From Aptenodytes patagonicus (Eukaryota > Chordata > Aves > Sphenisciformes > Spheniscidae), in NCBI RefSeq assembly GCF_965638725.1, contig NC_134949.1:78150017-78214016 (forward strand): a stretch of 64,000 bases of DNA. The letters run 5' to 3'. Position 1 is the stretch's first letter; every line of letters starts with the position of its first letter. A program made the position numbers and the translations under genes. Positions 12,590-24,320 of the stretch are shown one piece after another. A model generated the notes under the pieces. It was not told the DNA's origin, searched no databases, and was given only the letters and a program-made list of their open reading frames with translations.

Positions 12590-13260
12590 TCCAAGAAAGC
12601 ACCTCGCAGGGGACACTCACCCCGCGGTGGCTCAGCAACGCTCCTCCCTTGCAGGGCTGTGAACCTCTCAAGCGAAGCCGGGAGATTTGCAGCAGAGCTG
12701 TGAGAAACGCGGCACTTGTGGCCGCCGGTCGGGGGTCGCCGACACGGCGCGGCCGCCGCTGCCGCAGGGCTCACCCTTCCTGTTCGTGTTGGTTGCAACG
12801 AGCCAGGAGGCGCCTGCCTGGCCGACCTCCCTCGCTGCCGCTGACAAAACACGCGAAAGCGCCTTCGTGGGAAGCGCGGGGGCCGCCTCCGTCGCGGGCG
12901 GGCTCGGGCGGCCTCGCGGGCCCGGCGCCTCACGGCCTCGGCCGCTGCCCGCCCGTCCACCGCGAGGCCGGGGCCGCTCCCGCCGCCGGGCCGAGGGCGG
13001 CACGGCGGCTCCCGCAGTGGGCCACGAGGGGGCGCCGCCGCCCGCCGCTCGCCTCAGCCCCGCGGCGAGGCCGGGCCGGGGAGGCCGCGGGGCTGCGGCC
13101 GCGGTGTAAAAACCTGCCGCGTTATCTCGGGTTTTGGGGTGAGGTTGTGGTTTTTCGTTTTTTTTTTCCCCTACGTAAATCCTTGCTGCGAGGCGGGGGC
13201 GGACGGGAGGGGGCCTCTCCCGCCCCGGAGCTCCTCCCGCCTCCGCCGGGCGGGCAGTAG
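12590..13260. promoter_or_regulatory. Upstream CpG island, possible alternative or bidirectional promoter
   Basis: This 0.7-kb GC-rich, CpG-dense island is isolated in AT-rich DNA about 20 kb upstream of the larger island. ATG codons are nearly absent on both strands, so any exon here is probably untranslated. On the + strand a donor-like CAGTAG followed by GTGAGG begins at 13261. On the minus strand GTGAGT begins at 12620 and runs leftwards. In other vertebrates I recall SCUBE1 lying upstream of MPPED1 in the opposite direction. I looked for its signal-peptide exon and EGF repeats here and to the left and did not recognise them, so I assign no gene. The island may drive a distal MPPED1 first exon, an unannotated noncoding RNA, or both. 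The long Arg- and Pro-rich frames inside it are composition artefacts. Confidence 0.6.
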
Positions 13261-16200
13261 GTGAGGAAGCAGCTGCCCGTTGAGGTCTCCCCGTCAGGAA
13301 GAGTGAGCCGAATGTCTCCGTAGAGCACCGTTATCTGTCACAAGAGATGGGAGTTTGTATTTGACAGACTTTTTGACACTTTTTGCCCCCTGTTATGGGT
13401 CAGAGTAAAACCAAATATTTTCAGGACCTCCCAGGAAATGCCTTCCAATGCCCCTCTCCCGACTAAGTATCTTGAAGAGCCTATTTAAAAAAAAACCAAA
13501 CAACAGTTTGGAGGGGAAATGTCTTAATTAAGCACACTTTATTTACATATTTTTCTTATTTTTCCCTTGGTCCCAGGTATTAGGAAGAATGCATGATGCG
13601 AACACCTACTGAGTCGTCACCGTGATACAGGAGACGAACTTCTCTTTTACTTCAAAAATAATTAAGAGTAGCTATTTCTGAATTCTGATTGAAACAGCTT
13701 TTTGTTTATATTTTAATGAAAAAACCCTGACATTTTGACACTTTGGTCTAAAAAAAGAGGATTTCTATGAGTACTACTAGCTTGTTTTGAAATAATAAAA
13801 GAATAATACATAGAAAAATGGAAAGGCTGATAAACGAAGCCTATGAAGCAGATCCTTGATTTTTTTCCCAAAGTGAAAAAGATAATTTCACTCATTAAGT
13901 ATTGATTTAAATGAAATTGATTTGAATTTAATGAATAAAACTAGATTTTTTGAAGTTGTTCTTAAATGGCAAATTTCTGGCCAGTTCTGTCAGTTTTGCT
14001 ATATCTGTGATAGTCTGCAAATTTCTCAGTTCCAGGGAATGTTCCTTTGTTTAAGACTTTTGAAAGTCTGTTTCTATCTACCTAAATAAGAATGCGTTAA
14101 TTATGGTTATGCTGAAGAGAGTGGTGGAATACGGGCTTCCATGCTTTCTCTGTTTTAGCTCTATACGTTTCCATCCATAGGTTTACACATCTACATGTAT
14201 AGATGTGTTTGAAGCAGTTTAGACTACATGGAGTTTTGTTGAGATGGGCGGATTAGAAAGTCAGGGCTCCCACTTCACCTCTTTGCCGGAATAAGTCTAT
14301 GCTTCCATCTCTGTGTAGCGAAGCATGCCTGTACCCACGCTTGCTCTCAGCAACGCTACTTTTAATGACCTCAAGCCACTCTACAGAGAGCAATCACTAA
14401 ATTTTACATAAAACTGTTTAGAACTTTTGTTCCAAACCTTTCCTGAAATAAAAAATGATGTTTCAGAGAGAAAAACATTGCCAGAAAAATCATTCAACAC
14501 ACTGATTTTTCAGCACAATCCTAAAGAATTCTCCAAGAGGTTAAAACCACTGAGTTGAATGAGTTTCTTATCTTCCCTTATTCCTTTTAAATAAACACAT
14601 ACCTAAAACAAGAGAGTATCTGCCTAAAGGAAGATATTAAAGAAAAAAGCCTGTTTTTTAACTTGCCTTTGATTTTCAAACCTTTAGAATTTCTGTATTC
14701 AAACTATTCTCTGCAATCACAAAAGCTGAAACCCAGCCATTTTTGAGGGGGGTATAATCATGATTCCAGCAACTGAGGCGCCAAGGAAAATGCTACATGT
14801 TGTGATGAATTGCAAGAGATAGCAGCCCTTGTGAAGAGATGCTCAGATGGTGGGGAATGGCAGCAAAAGCTGTGGCAGTAATGTGCTTCACTGCCAGTAG
14901 CTGAAGAGGCAAAAAATCAAGGAAGAGATGATGGACACAGTCTGGTGTCCACAGAGCGAGTCCCCACACAGGGTGTCCTGAGCCGGCAGCGGGACAAAGC
15001 CCACGCAGGGGTACGATGGGCAACTTTGTTCATCGCCTGCTATTTCGCACAGAGCACTATACTGAAGGAGGTGGCCCTAATGCCTTTTGCTTCTTGGCTA
15101 CTGTTTGCTAAACTGCCCTCAAGCTTTGCAGGTATTTATAAGCACCATTGTTTTCAACTGGGGCTGGGGACCTCTGTTCGGAAGAAATTAATACATTATT
15201 TAATTTGGAAAGCTTACTAAATTCCTTTTTTAGTTCATTACACTTCACTCCCCAGTGAAAGCAGCTCTGTCATTACAAGTAAAACTGCTTTGATATTTAC
15301 CTGAGCTCAAAGAATGCCATTTCTCAATCTTACTAAAGACGACAAGTAATAATTAGGAGGGGGAACACTGTCTGAGGAATAAAGGATAATAACAAAGGCA
15401 GCATTGCATCTGTTGTTAAAATACTGAAATAAAATAAGACTAGGCTTGTACCATCCCATTTTCTTTTACAAACGGTATGGATTTAAGGCTGATTAATCTC
15501 TTGCATGGCTTTATCACCAGCTTCTTTAAATGAATGTTCTTGCCAGGTCAGGTTTGCGAGATGAAAGGAATATGTTTATTTTTGTCACAACAAAGTTAAA
15601 ATAACACGGATACATTCTACTGAATCATGTATCACACTCATCCACTGCCTCTGCTGAAATCTGTGGACAGAAAAGATGATACTTTTACTGGGATCATGGG
15701 TTGTTGGGAGAGTAATTCCAGAGGAAGGCAACACGTTTCAAGAGAATAAGGAACAGGGGAGGCAGCAGACCAGAACCCAAGCACTGGCTTTGTTCTGTTC
15801 CAGGTAAGAAGTAACACAGAGGTACTCCTCTGTGACTCTGTTCACTCCTCATCACTTGCCGTAACTATTTTATCAAACTCTTTGGATCCAGAGACTGTTC
15901 CTCCCCATGAGTACACAGAGTGCCTAGGATGGCAGAGTTTTAATATCAGCCTAGGCTTCTATGCTCTACTCTAATGCAAATAATAAATGAAAGGCTTATT
16001 GTGCCTTCACACTGAAGACAGTGCCTCAAACACAATCATGATAAATGCAAAAAAATCTTTCTCATTTTATCCAGGTCTCTCTTTGTTCTGCCAAAACCAC
16101 AAACAAAGCAGGAAAGAAAAAGAAGGTAAAAATAGCACATTTAGTCTTGCATTCCTGGTAGGGCTTTGATGACAACCACACACAGTGGATTATATATACT

Positions 16201-17073
16201 TCACTTTCCAGCTAATCACACAAACCATTCATTCCTTTCCAACAGACTATACATTCCAAAAATATTTCATGTATGTTTAATATACTGATTATTTCCTCCA
16301 TCATGTTACTAAAGGCAAATTAAATATACCTAATAGTCTCTTCCAATTCTATAGTCCCTTTCATCCAAAGGTCCCAAAACATTCTACAGTTGTTAATTTG
16401 CCATGAAAAACACCCTGCCATGAAGCTGTGTGAATAAATGATTTTGGTAGCTGAATCTAATAGACTTTTTGGTTTCAGTATGACCCACGGTAACACTTTT
16501 GGCTTTAGGGAAAGGGAAAACATTCCTTTTCAAGTGAAAGGAAATGTTCTGTTTGACCTGAAGCGTTTGATTTCTGAGCATTTCTGAAAAATGAAAGTTT
16601 GGAAAGAAGTGGCCAGATTCATAAAAAAAGTTGTTCAAATAAAATGGAGGTTATTATTTGCCTTTGTGTAGTTTAGCGGCTAGGACAATTCTGGAGAAAA
16701 GGAAAAATAAGACCCATCTTCAAATCCCCTTTCTATTTCAGAAAATTATCTTTTCTTTAGTTAGAGCTTTTCCAGGAAAGCAGAGAATCCATTAACTTCC
16801 CAAGAGCCAGGCATCAGAGGTATGAACTCAGGTTTGCCCCACAAGTACTTTAGGTACAAGATAGAAAGTTTAAGGGCGCATCTGAACATTGCTTAGAAGT
16901 CCTTTGTGTTGCAACCCAAATCACTCAATTTCTCTCCTATTTAGATATATATTTTGCCTGTTCCAGTAGTTTGTTTACTCCCTTTTTTCCTCCTCCCCCT
17001 AGAAAATGTTTTTGCAGGGGAAAAAACGTTCACTGTTTTATTCTTCATTCAGTTCCTTTTTGGTCAAAGTAAA

Positions 17074-17209
17074 TCAAGGCATAGAAAGATTGTGTGACTT
17101 GAAACAGGTTACTAAACTCAGTGCAAGTTTTAACATTAACATCAGTGAAAGTTGGACGGCATCCAGAATCACTTACTGGCAGACCGGAGACCAGACCTGG
17201 GAGTCCTCC
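17074..17209 (-). repeat. MIR-like SINE fragment
   Basis: Reverse-complement MIR blocks occur in order: CAAGGCATAGAAAGATTGTG TGACTTG, then ACTGGCAGACCGG, then CCAGACCTGGGAGTCCT. They correspond to the GGCACAGAGAGGTTAAGTGA, AGTGGCAGAGCCGGGATT and GAACCCAGGCAGTCT portions of MIR. Insertions separate the blocks, consistent with great age. Confidence 0.55.
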
Positions 17210-17667
17210 CTTGCGGCCTTCTACTGTGACCTTGCTACAGCGCAGATGCCTCAGCACAGTTGCAGAATTAACAGGTTTACGTTTTGTTATGCTTTCGTTT
17301 GGATAGTGATAAGTACTATTCACTTTGTAGATATTTTTATGTGGTTTTACACTGTGGGAAGTAATGAAACAAAATTAAGGATAGTAATTAGGGAAAATGT
17401 AAACAAATAACAAATTAAGGAAGCTGGACATTATTGCCTAATATACATGCAGAATGTAATATGAATTTTGTATACAAAGCCCCCAACTTTGTAAAATCTT
17501 CTGACTAAGCATCCCTTTAGTGGATTTAATTTTAGTATGTTGTATGTATGCAGCACGTTTAATGACATTTTCTCTCAGATGCTATTGCTTTGTGATTTGG
17601 GTGTCTTGAAGATTCATTTATCTTCTAATTCTAGTTGCTCCAGATCCATAATCAGGGTCCTTCTATT

Positions 17668-17732
17668 AATCTGGGCATGGTGCAAATGCTGAGAAAGAAT
17701 CAGACCCTGCCCCATGGAGCTTACACGGACAC
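17668..17732 (-). repeat. Ancient amniote SINE-tail fragment (MIR/L2-type 3' end), reverse orientation
   Basis: The phrase CATGGTGCAAATGCTGAGAA and then CAGACCCTGCCCCATGGAGC TTACAC is the reverse complement of a common amniote repeat tail (TGTAAGCTCTTTGGGGCAGG GAC...TACAGCGCCTAGCA). A second copy in the opposite orientation is at 37.9 kb. I am confident of the kinship of the two copies and less sure of the family name. Confidence 0.6.
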
Positions 17733-20700
17733 TGTAACTCCATCTTCTTGTTTTCTTCTTTAACCCTGAATTTTAAATACTTCTCTCATTATTGTCCATA
17801 TTTAGACAAAGCTAGTTCTGTAATTCTTTACATTCACAGTAAAATCCAAACAAACGAAGGTTACAACGTGTGCACAGACCTCTTATATTTTACAGGGTCC
17901 CATTACGAGTCATGCTTTCTTAGTGTAATTACACTTTAGCTAAAGCCCTAACACAATCAGATATTGGAAAGATGTTTTTATGCTGTTGTCATTTCATCCA
18001 CTTTAGAGAAATCACACAAATCTTTTTACCTGCTACAGCTTTGGAAAGTTGCAGTGCACTGAGTTCTTGCCTTTGAAAGGATTTGCATAAGTGAAACTAA
18101 GTGGAGATTCTTCCAACTTCCAGATCTATTTCAACAGTTGTACTGCCCTCCACCCATTTTGCTTTGTGGTTTGAATAATGTCCAAATTTCCATGTCTCAA
18201 GTGAGTCTTTTTTTCAAAAAAATTTTCTTTTTGTTTAGTTTTGCTTTTATAAAGTGTCCAACATTATTGCCAAATTGGTTCAAACTGTGAGAGCCCTGGA
18301 GGACCTTAATAGAGTGCTCAAGTTCTGTGTTTAGACATGTTATTAAAGCACTCCGATTTGCAAATTGGCCTGTCCGTGTATCAATGACTATGTGTTGAGT
18401 GCTTGCCACTGTACAAAATGCAGACACAGATGTGACCTCTGCCACCAGAGCTCTTTGTTCTTTCAACAAAACCAATAAAACTGAGAAAAGAAGTATCCAA
18501 CTTCCCCCTCTATACACACTGGTACAGAACTATTTTTTCAATTGCCTCGTGCTAAGTTACAAAATCCTCAAATCTACAAACTAGTAGAACTTCTTGAAAG
18601 CAGTCTACATACATAATTTTATACATTTAAAGGATACCTACACTAGTTTCTTTGCAGACCTATTTTGGCAGGTGATGGTCTGAACAACAACAGAAAAGAG
18701 AGGGAAACGCCTGATGCCACCTATAGTCTTATACCCATGTAAACTTAATCAAGAGAGTGCTTATATAAGAATGTGTTACACCTAATAAAAGGTGTAGTAG
18801 GTGAGACAACATTACCAAGAATGACAGTGTAAGACGTTGAGGGAAGATAAACAAGAAGGTCTGCAACAATAAAACAGCTTGAGATTAATACCGTGCCTAC
18901 AAACATTAGAAGCTTCTTTCTAGGCTTTTTACTTGTGCCATCATGTTCTTGGTGTGCACATGCACATCTGTCCCTCCCAGAGTACCTCTACAAGTCATTA
19001 ACAACTTTTAACCAAATTTGTCAGACAGCAAGGGTTCCAAACTGAGTAACTGAATTCTTACATTAGTGAATTCAAGTGACCAGAAACCCTACAATTGCCT
19101 CTGCTGAGAAGAGTGTCATTTAGGTTACGGTGTTTCCCATTATGTGTGGGAGAGTGACCATACAAACATCTCAACCACAAAAAAAGTTTCAGTCAGAGAT
19201 TGCTCTTCCTTAGACACCACAGTCAGTGAATGATGAAACGTACATCTCCATAAAGCACCAGAGTAGTTCTGATATTTAAGGAATGGATTGTTTCTTCTGG
19301 ACATTTAATATCATTAATGGCAAAGTTCAGAAGAATGGAGAGGTTACTGCAGTGCAACTGAGGATAAGTGAGGTTGCAACATCCAGCACAATGTTCGAGG
19401 CACATGGGTTTGGTTAAAGGAAAGATAGCAGGGAAGGAAGATGGTCCATACCAGTTTGTAAAAGTAGGGTGTTTGCTGGGTTCAAGCTGATGTGTATGTC
19501 AGCAGAGAGGTACTGAGTGCTGAAAAGTAACAGTAGGGAGTTTCTGCTTGGTGTGAAAAGCCAATGCACTGATGTAAAGTGGGGATGGAAAAAGAGACTG
19601 GAGTATGAGACTAGCATGCAAGGACTGTGGCTTCTAATGGCTTAGCTTGGATAAGTGAGGTTACTGTTATAAAGCCAAAGGAGAGCAGACTGTAGTATCT
19701 ATGACAAGATACAGCATGGCAGGGACCACTATTTTAGCAAGAGAAGAAACCAATGTCATGTTTTGAAGAAATATTTGGCAGAGTGGGGAGGAGAAGGAAT
19801 GAGGCGTCAGACCGTGCTTCTCAAGTTGTGAACCCCTTGGACTAGTTTGCTTCCAGTTTGCTTGTTATCCTATCTCCGCATATATCGCCTTTCACATGAT
19901 TAGCAAAAGCAGCTACATCACCTCTGCTTGAAGGGGAGAAGTCAAGCATATGTCACCCCTCTCAGAAACAGGAAGGCACTTAAAGATTCATTAATCATCT
20001 AGAAATACTACCAAGCCTACCTTTGCTGGGGGGGAAAGGGCTGTTACAAGATTTTAGTTGCATGGAATGACTACTTTGCTGAAATGTATGTATTGGGTTT
20101 TGACCAACAGCCATTTAAAGAGTAGAAAAGAGAAAGCTACTTAAAAAGCATATAAAAAGTAAGCGAGTGAAAAAGACGAGACTGAAGGAATTATCTACTT
20201 TAAGAAAGGGAAATTTGTGTGGAGAAAAGTGAAAGGGCAAAAGTTAAAAAAGGTAAAGAGCATATATTAAAATTAGATATTCAGGGTGAGATTTCAAATA
20301 AACAACTGTGATCTCAGACAGATTGCAGGAAAATGTCAGGGAACATAGGTACAGGAATACACACAGTCACAATCTCAGTTGTAGGTATGTGCAGGGAATG
20401 GGTATATAGGAAAAGTAACAGGGAAAACACCAAACATGGCACATAGCCACCAAGTGGAGAAGATAACATGAAAAGAACAGCCACAACTTCAGTAGTATGA
20501 AGACCACCTCGGTCAGAAGCAGCCCTCAGAGAGCTGGAGTCTCAGAGATTGCAATAAGATAAGCAATTAAGACAAAGCAGCCCAACTTCCACTTGCACTT
20601 GAGTGTGTGCAGTGGTGGAGAGGGATGTCATATTGCACAGGTTATACCAGACAGTGACAAAAAAAAAAGCAACCCAGTCAGAAGGAACAGGCTGGAGAAC

Positions 20701-23700
20701 TGAGACCCTTGGGAGCACAGAGGAGATTTAAAGTGGCCAGGGTTAAGGATAAGGAAAATGCAAAGGGTTAAATATTCATTTGTTCTATCAATACCTGGGG
20801 GGGATGGAGGGGAGGACAAAAATAAATTAACATAAAGGCAGAGAAAGACAAGAAATTGTCCCTGTAAATCAAGAAAAGTGACAGAAAGTAAAAAGGTGGA
20901 GCTGACGATTAAAGTAATGCATAAAGCAGAAAGGGGACAGATATTTCAGGGTCAGCAAGGAAAGATATCTTGGGGCCTCATTCTGAGAGGTAATTTTTGT
21001 AGGAAAGATGGACCAACATCTGGTGTGAGAGCAGTTTAAGCAAACTAATAAAAGTCAAACTTTTCAGTGTAACTTCAACACCACAGGTAGGATTACTCCC
21101 CATCTCTTCTTTGTTGAAGCCATTCTTTTAAGAAACAGTATTCTCACACCTGCCTGAGTATTGTAACTCTGAAAAATGGATGTGTGGTATTTTCTGTTAG
21201 AAGAAATGCAGTTTTCAAGAGTGGAAAAGTGAGTGTAGCTAGCATTCTCCCTTGTAATACTATATAAATAAGGTTAGCTTACCCACCTACACATAGTACA
21301 TTTAACACGTTGAAGACAAATTGACTCAATAAATTCTTGTCATAGAAAATAGTGAGAACAACATGTTGATGACATTGAAGCAGTAAAAGATTGTATTCTA
21401 AATGTTCCAACATCTTTGACACATTATTTCTGAGGTTCTAACATCACTGGCACGAGATTCCTATTTTCCAAGCTTAACAGTATCATCTTTCATCCTTTTT
21501 CTTGGCACCGTGAACAAAAATGCTCCTACTGTGGACTTTCCTCTGTGCTTGTCCCAATTCCTTAACTTTAGTGTGCAGGATCCACTTCTCTCTGTGCCAG
21601 TACTTTTTTTTCTCCCCTACTGTCCATTTGCAAACAATGAGATGACAGACTGGATCCATACACTGAATAGAGGAGAGAAACTATTTTCTAAACCATCATA
21701 ACCATTCTAGCAAGTAACGCATATGTGTTTTAACCCCTCTAGCCTGCTGAGTCATAACTTTGGGCATTGCAGGTTCTTCCAGTTAGGAGGAAAAACTGGC
21801 TGGTGAAGGAGTCAGCTATTTCTCCAATGCCATCTGTTTGCCTGAACAGAAGAGGACTCAAATAGCAGGAGACTGTCTCTGCTCACGCCAGTCATCTGAC
21901 ACAGTTCAGCCCCAAAAACCTCTCCTTTGGCTTTTTGTTAGGATCGTACTCCCAATACTTGTTCATTTTGCGTACTTAGCTTTCTCATCTATATTTTTCA
22001 TACATACATACTGCATTCCCTTCAAAGGGATTCCCACTGAAGACTCTGGCCACATACTGTAAATTCCTGAACAGCTTTTTGTATCTTTGGTTCTGGACAA
22101 TGAGCTTTGGATTGAAATCTCCATCACTTCTGCTGCACAGTTTCATGAGGGAGCTTTACAGCTTCTAATCACTTACTAGAAGTATGAGGCAGCAATTAGG
22201 ATCAGATTCAAGGCAGTTCATAGCCACATCTCAGTTAACCTCACTTACTCACCGCTGCAGCTCAGGACAGAAGGTTGACACTTGTAAGTCACTTCCAAAA
22301 GGAAATAAAAATAAAAGAGTCTTTCTAGAAGATTCATTACAAATTATATAATTTTAAGCAGCTGTATCCTATCTTTCTATTAGGATGTTTTCATGTGCTA
22401 CTCCAAACCAACTGTATCTCGTTGTATCTGTCTGGAATTTTCCATTCCCCACCCAGATTTCTTTCAGGCTACTTGGAGGGCCACCTTACAACAGGCTCCC
22501 AAACAGCGTCTGTTGTATGAGCAGAAATTGCTGGCTGAAGCACCTCACCCATTGTCCTAATAGAGAGGGCTTGTTACTGAAACAGCTTTTGCAATTTCAA
22601 GGTTGACAGGTATTCTCTCCATTTTTAGTATGAGAGAGGGCGAATAATAATCTTAATCCTGGAAATGCTCTCAGTTGGACATGACGGTTTATTTCCATGA
22701 CTGAACCCCAAATTATCTTCAGTGACACCGCTTATATTCACATCACTTCTATGTAGGGTCCTATCCAAGGTTTATCCAGTTTAAGGTTTCCAATCAGATC
22801 TGGCTCAAAAGCAAAATTTGTGGTTCAATGGAAATTTGAGGGGGCTTTTCAGATTTGATTTCAGTCCAAATCAAATCTAAGTGAGATATTTTCAGGAATT
22901 CTTCTGAACTGGAAGTTCCCCAAACCATTCAGCTGCTCAGTGATTATCACAGCTAAAATGAGCATTGACTTCACAAAGCAGTGATAGGGACTCAAACTCC
23001 CAGTTCCAAGTAGTTCCATCTGTGATTTGCTCTGTGGGGAGGACATGATAGTCTCCAAAGTTTGCCAGAAACTCAGGAACTGTCTTAGATCCAGTGAAAC
23101 TGAACAGGGCTCGAGATGTTTCTAACAAATCACCTCTGTTTCAGGAATGGCACTGTTGCTACTGAAAAAGTGTAATCTGCGGCACACCCTGCAGTCCTGA
23201 TCTCTCCAGTTGAGAAACTCCAAGCTTCCTTTGAATCTCTCAATAAAAATGTGTATGTGAAGTGCTGGTGTACTCTGGGTCTTGCCCCAGCACAGCACCC
23301 ACACGCAAGAGCAGGGAAGCACTCCTGGCTCACACACTAGAAGCATCAGTACTAGATAATCCCATTTATCTGAGGTTGTCTTTAAATAGCAAGCATAGGA
23401 CACTTCAGTTTCTCCTTTTGAAATTAAAAACTTCTGAATCACCTAAATATTTGTTACTCTACAGGAACTCCAGGTAGAAGATTTGGAGAAGTCTCCAGCC
23501 CCCAACCAAGACTGAGGAGCACTAGCCTGCACTCCTACAAGTTTAAAAGGAATATGAAATGCTAATTCCTGCCTCTTGTTGATAAGAAAGCCAGCTGAAC
23601 TGCCAGCATCTACTCTGAATTCCTCTACTATCTCGAGGTTGGTGCACTGAGATGGTAGTTATTTAATAGATTTCCTATAGTCTCATAAATCTACAGAAAC

Positions 23701-23809
23701 ACTTTTGATTCAGAATTTCTTCCCTGACCTGCGTATGACCCACCCCAAAAATTCCAAATCTAATTCATCCTCTCTGCTATAGCCTGCTCTACTTCATGTC
23801 TGTAAGGGA

Positions 23810-24320
23810 GCAGGCAGGGCAGGGCTGCTCCCTAAAGGAAGGGGAGCCAAGGGGAATGCTGGGGCCACAAGGGCAGGTGCCTCACTAGCCAGGGCCCATC
23901 CCACAGAACTCAAGGGATGTAGTAGGACAAACCCAGAGACCATGGCCAGGTCCAACCAAGATACTAGATCTTAAGGCAATACCGTGGTGATGAGGCAGGT
24001 CTCAGGTCAAGCTAGAAAGTCAGTCCGTAGGTCAGGGTTAAGATCAGGTCCAGTGATCACCAGCCAGGACCACAGCAACAAGGCAGGTCCCAGGTCAAGC
24101 CAGGAAGTCAGTCAGCCCATGGGCTGAGATCCAGATCAAGACACTGCACAGCATGGCTGTGACCCATCACTTCTCCAGCACAGCTTAGGGAGAGGCTGAA
24201 GGGCCACGGCTGAGCTTAAATAGAGCTCCTGGGCCCATGAGTGTGGGAGGAAGCCTCAGGTGAGGCAGGTCAGGGTCGTTAAGAATTATTAGTGCACTCA
24301 GGGCCCTGACAATGCCTTCC
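23810..24320 (+). repeat. Unclassified interspersed repeat, copy B (longer, with internal repetition)
   Basis: This copy shares with copy A the block AGGCAGGTCCCAGGTCAAGC, the block GGTGAGGCAGGTCAGGGTCG followed by TTAA, and the end CAGGGCCCTGAC. The first block occurs twice, at about 23993 and about 24081 (roughly 88 bases apart), each time followed by a variant of AGTCAGTC. The family therefore contains a short internal tandem. The copy is GC-rich against its surroundings. No coding capacity or terminal inverted repeat was recognised. Confidence 0.65.

Noticed and set aside
12526..13260. Long open frames on both strands of the upstream CpG island (up to 203 codons)
   Set aside because: They overlap in several phases, begin mostly at non-ATG codons and are rich in Arg, Pro, Ala and Gly. 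This is what GC-rich DNA poor in stop codons produces.
12590..13260. First exon of SCUBE1 on the minus strand
   Set aside because: Position would fit the vertebrate gene order, but no ATG followed by a hydrophobic signal peptide is present and no EGF exon was recognised to the left.
17006..17410. 134-codon + strand frame
   Set aside because: It runs across a MIR-like fragment and has no recognisable domain.
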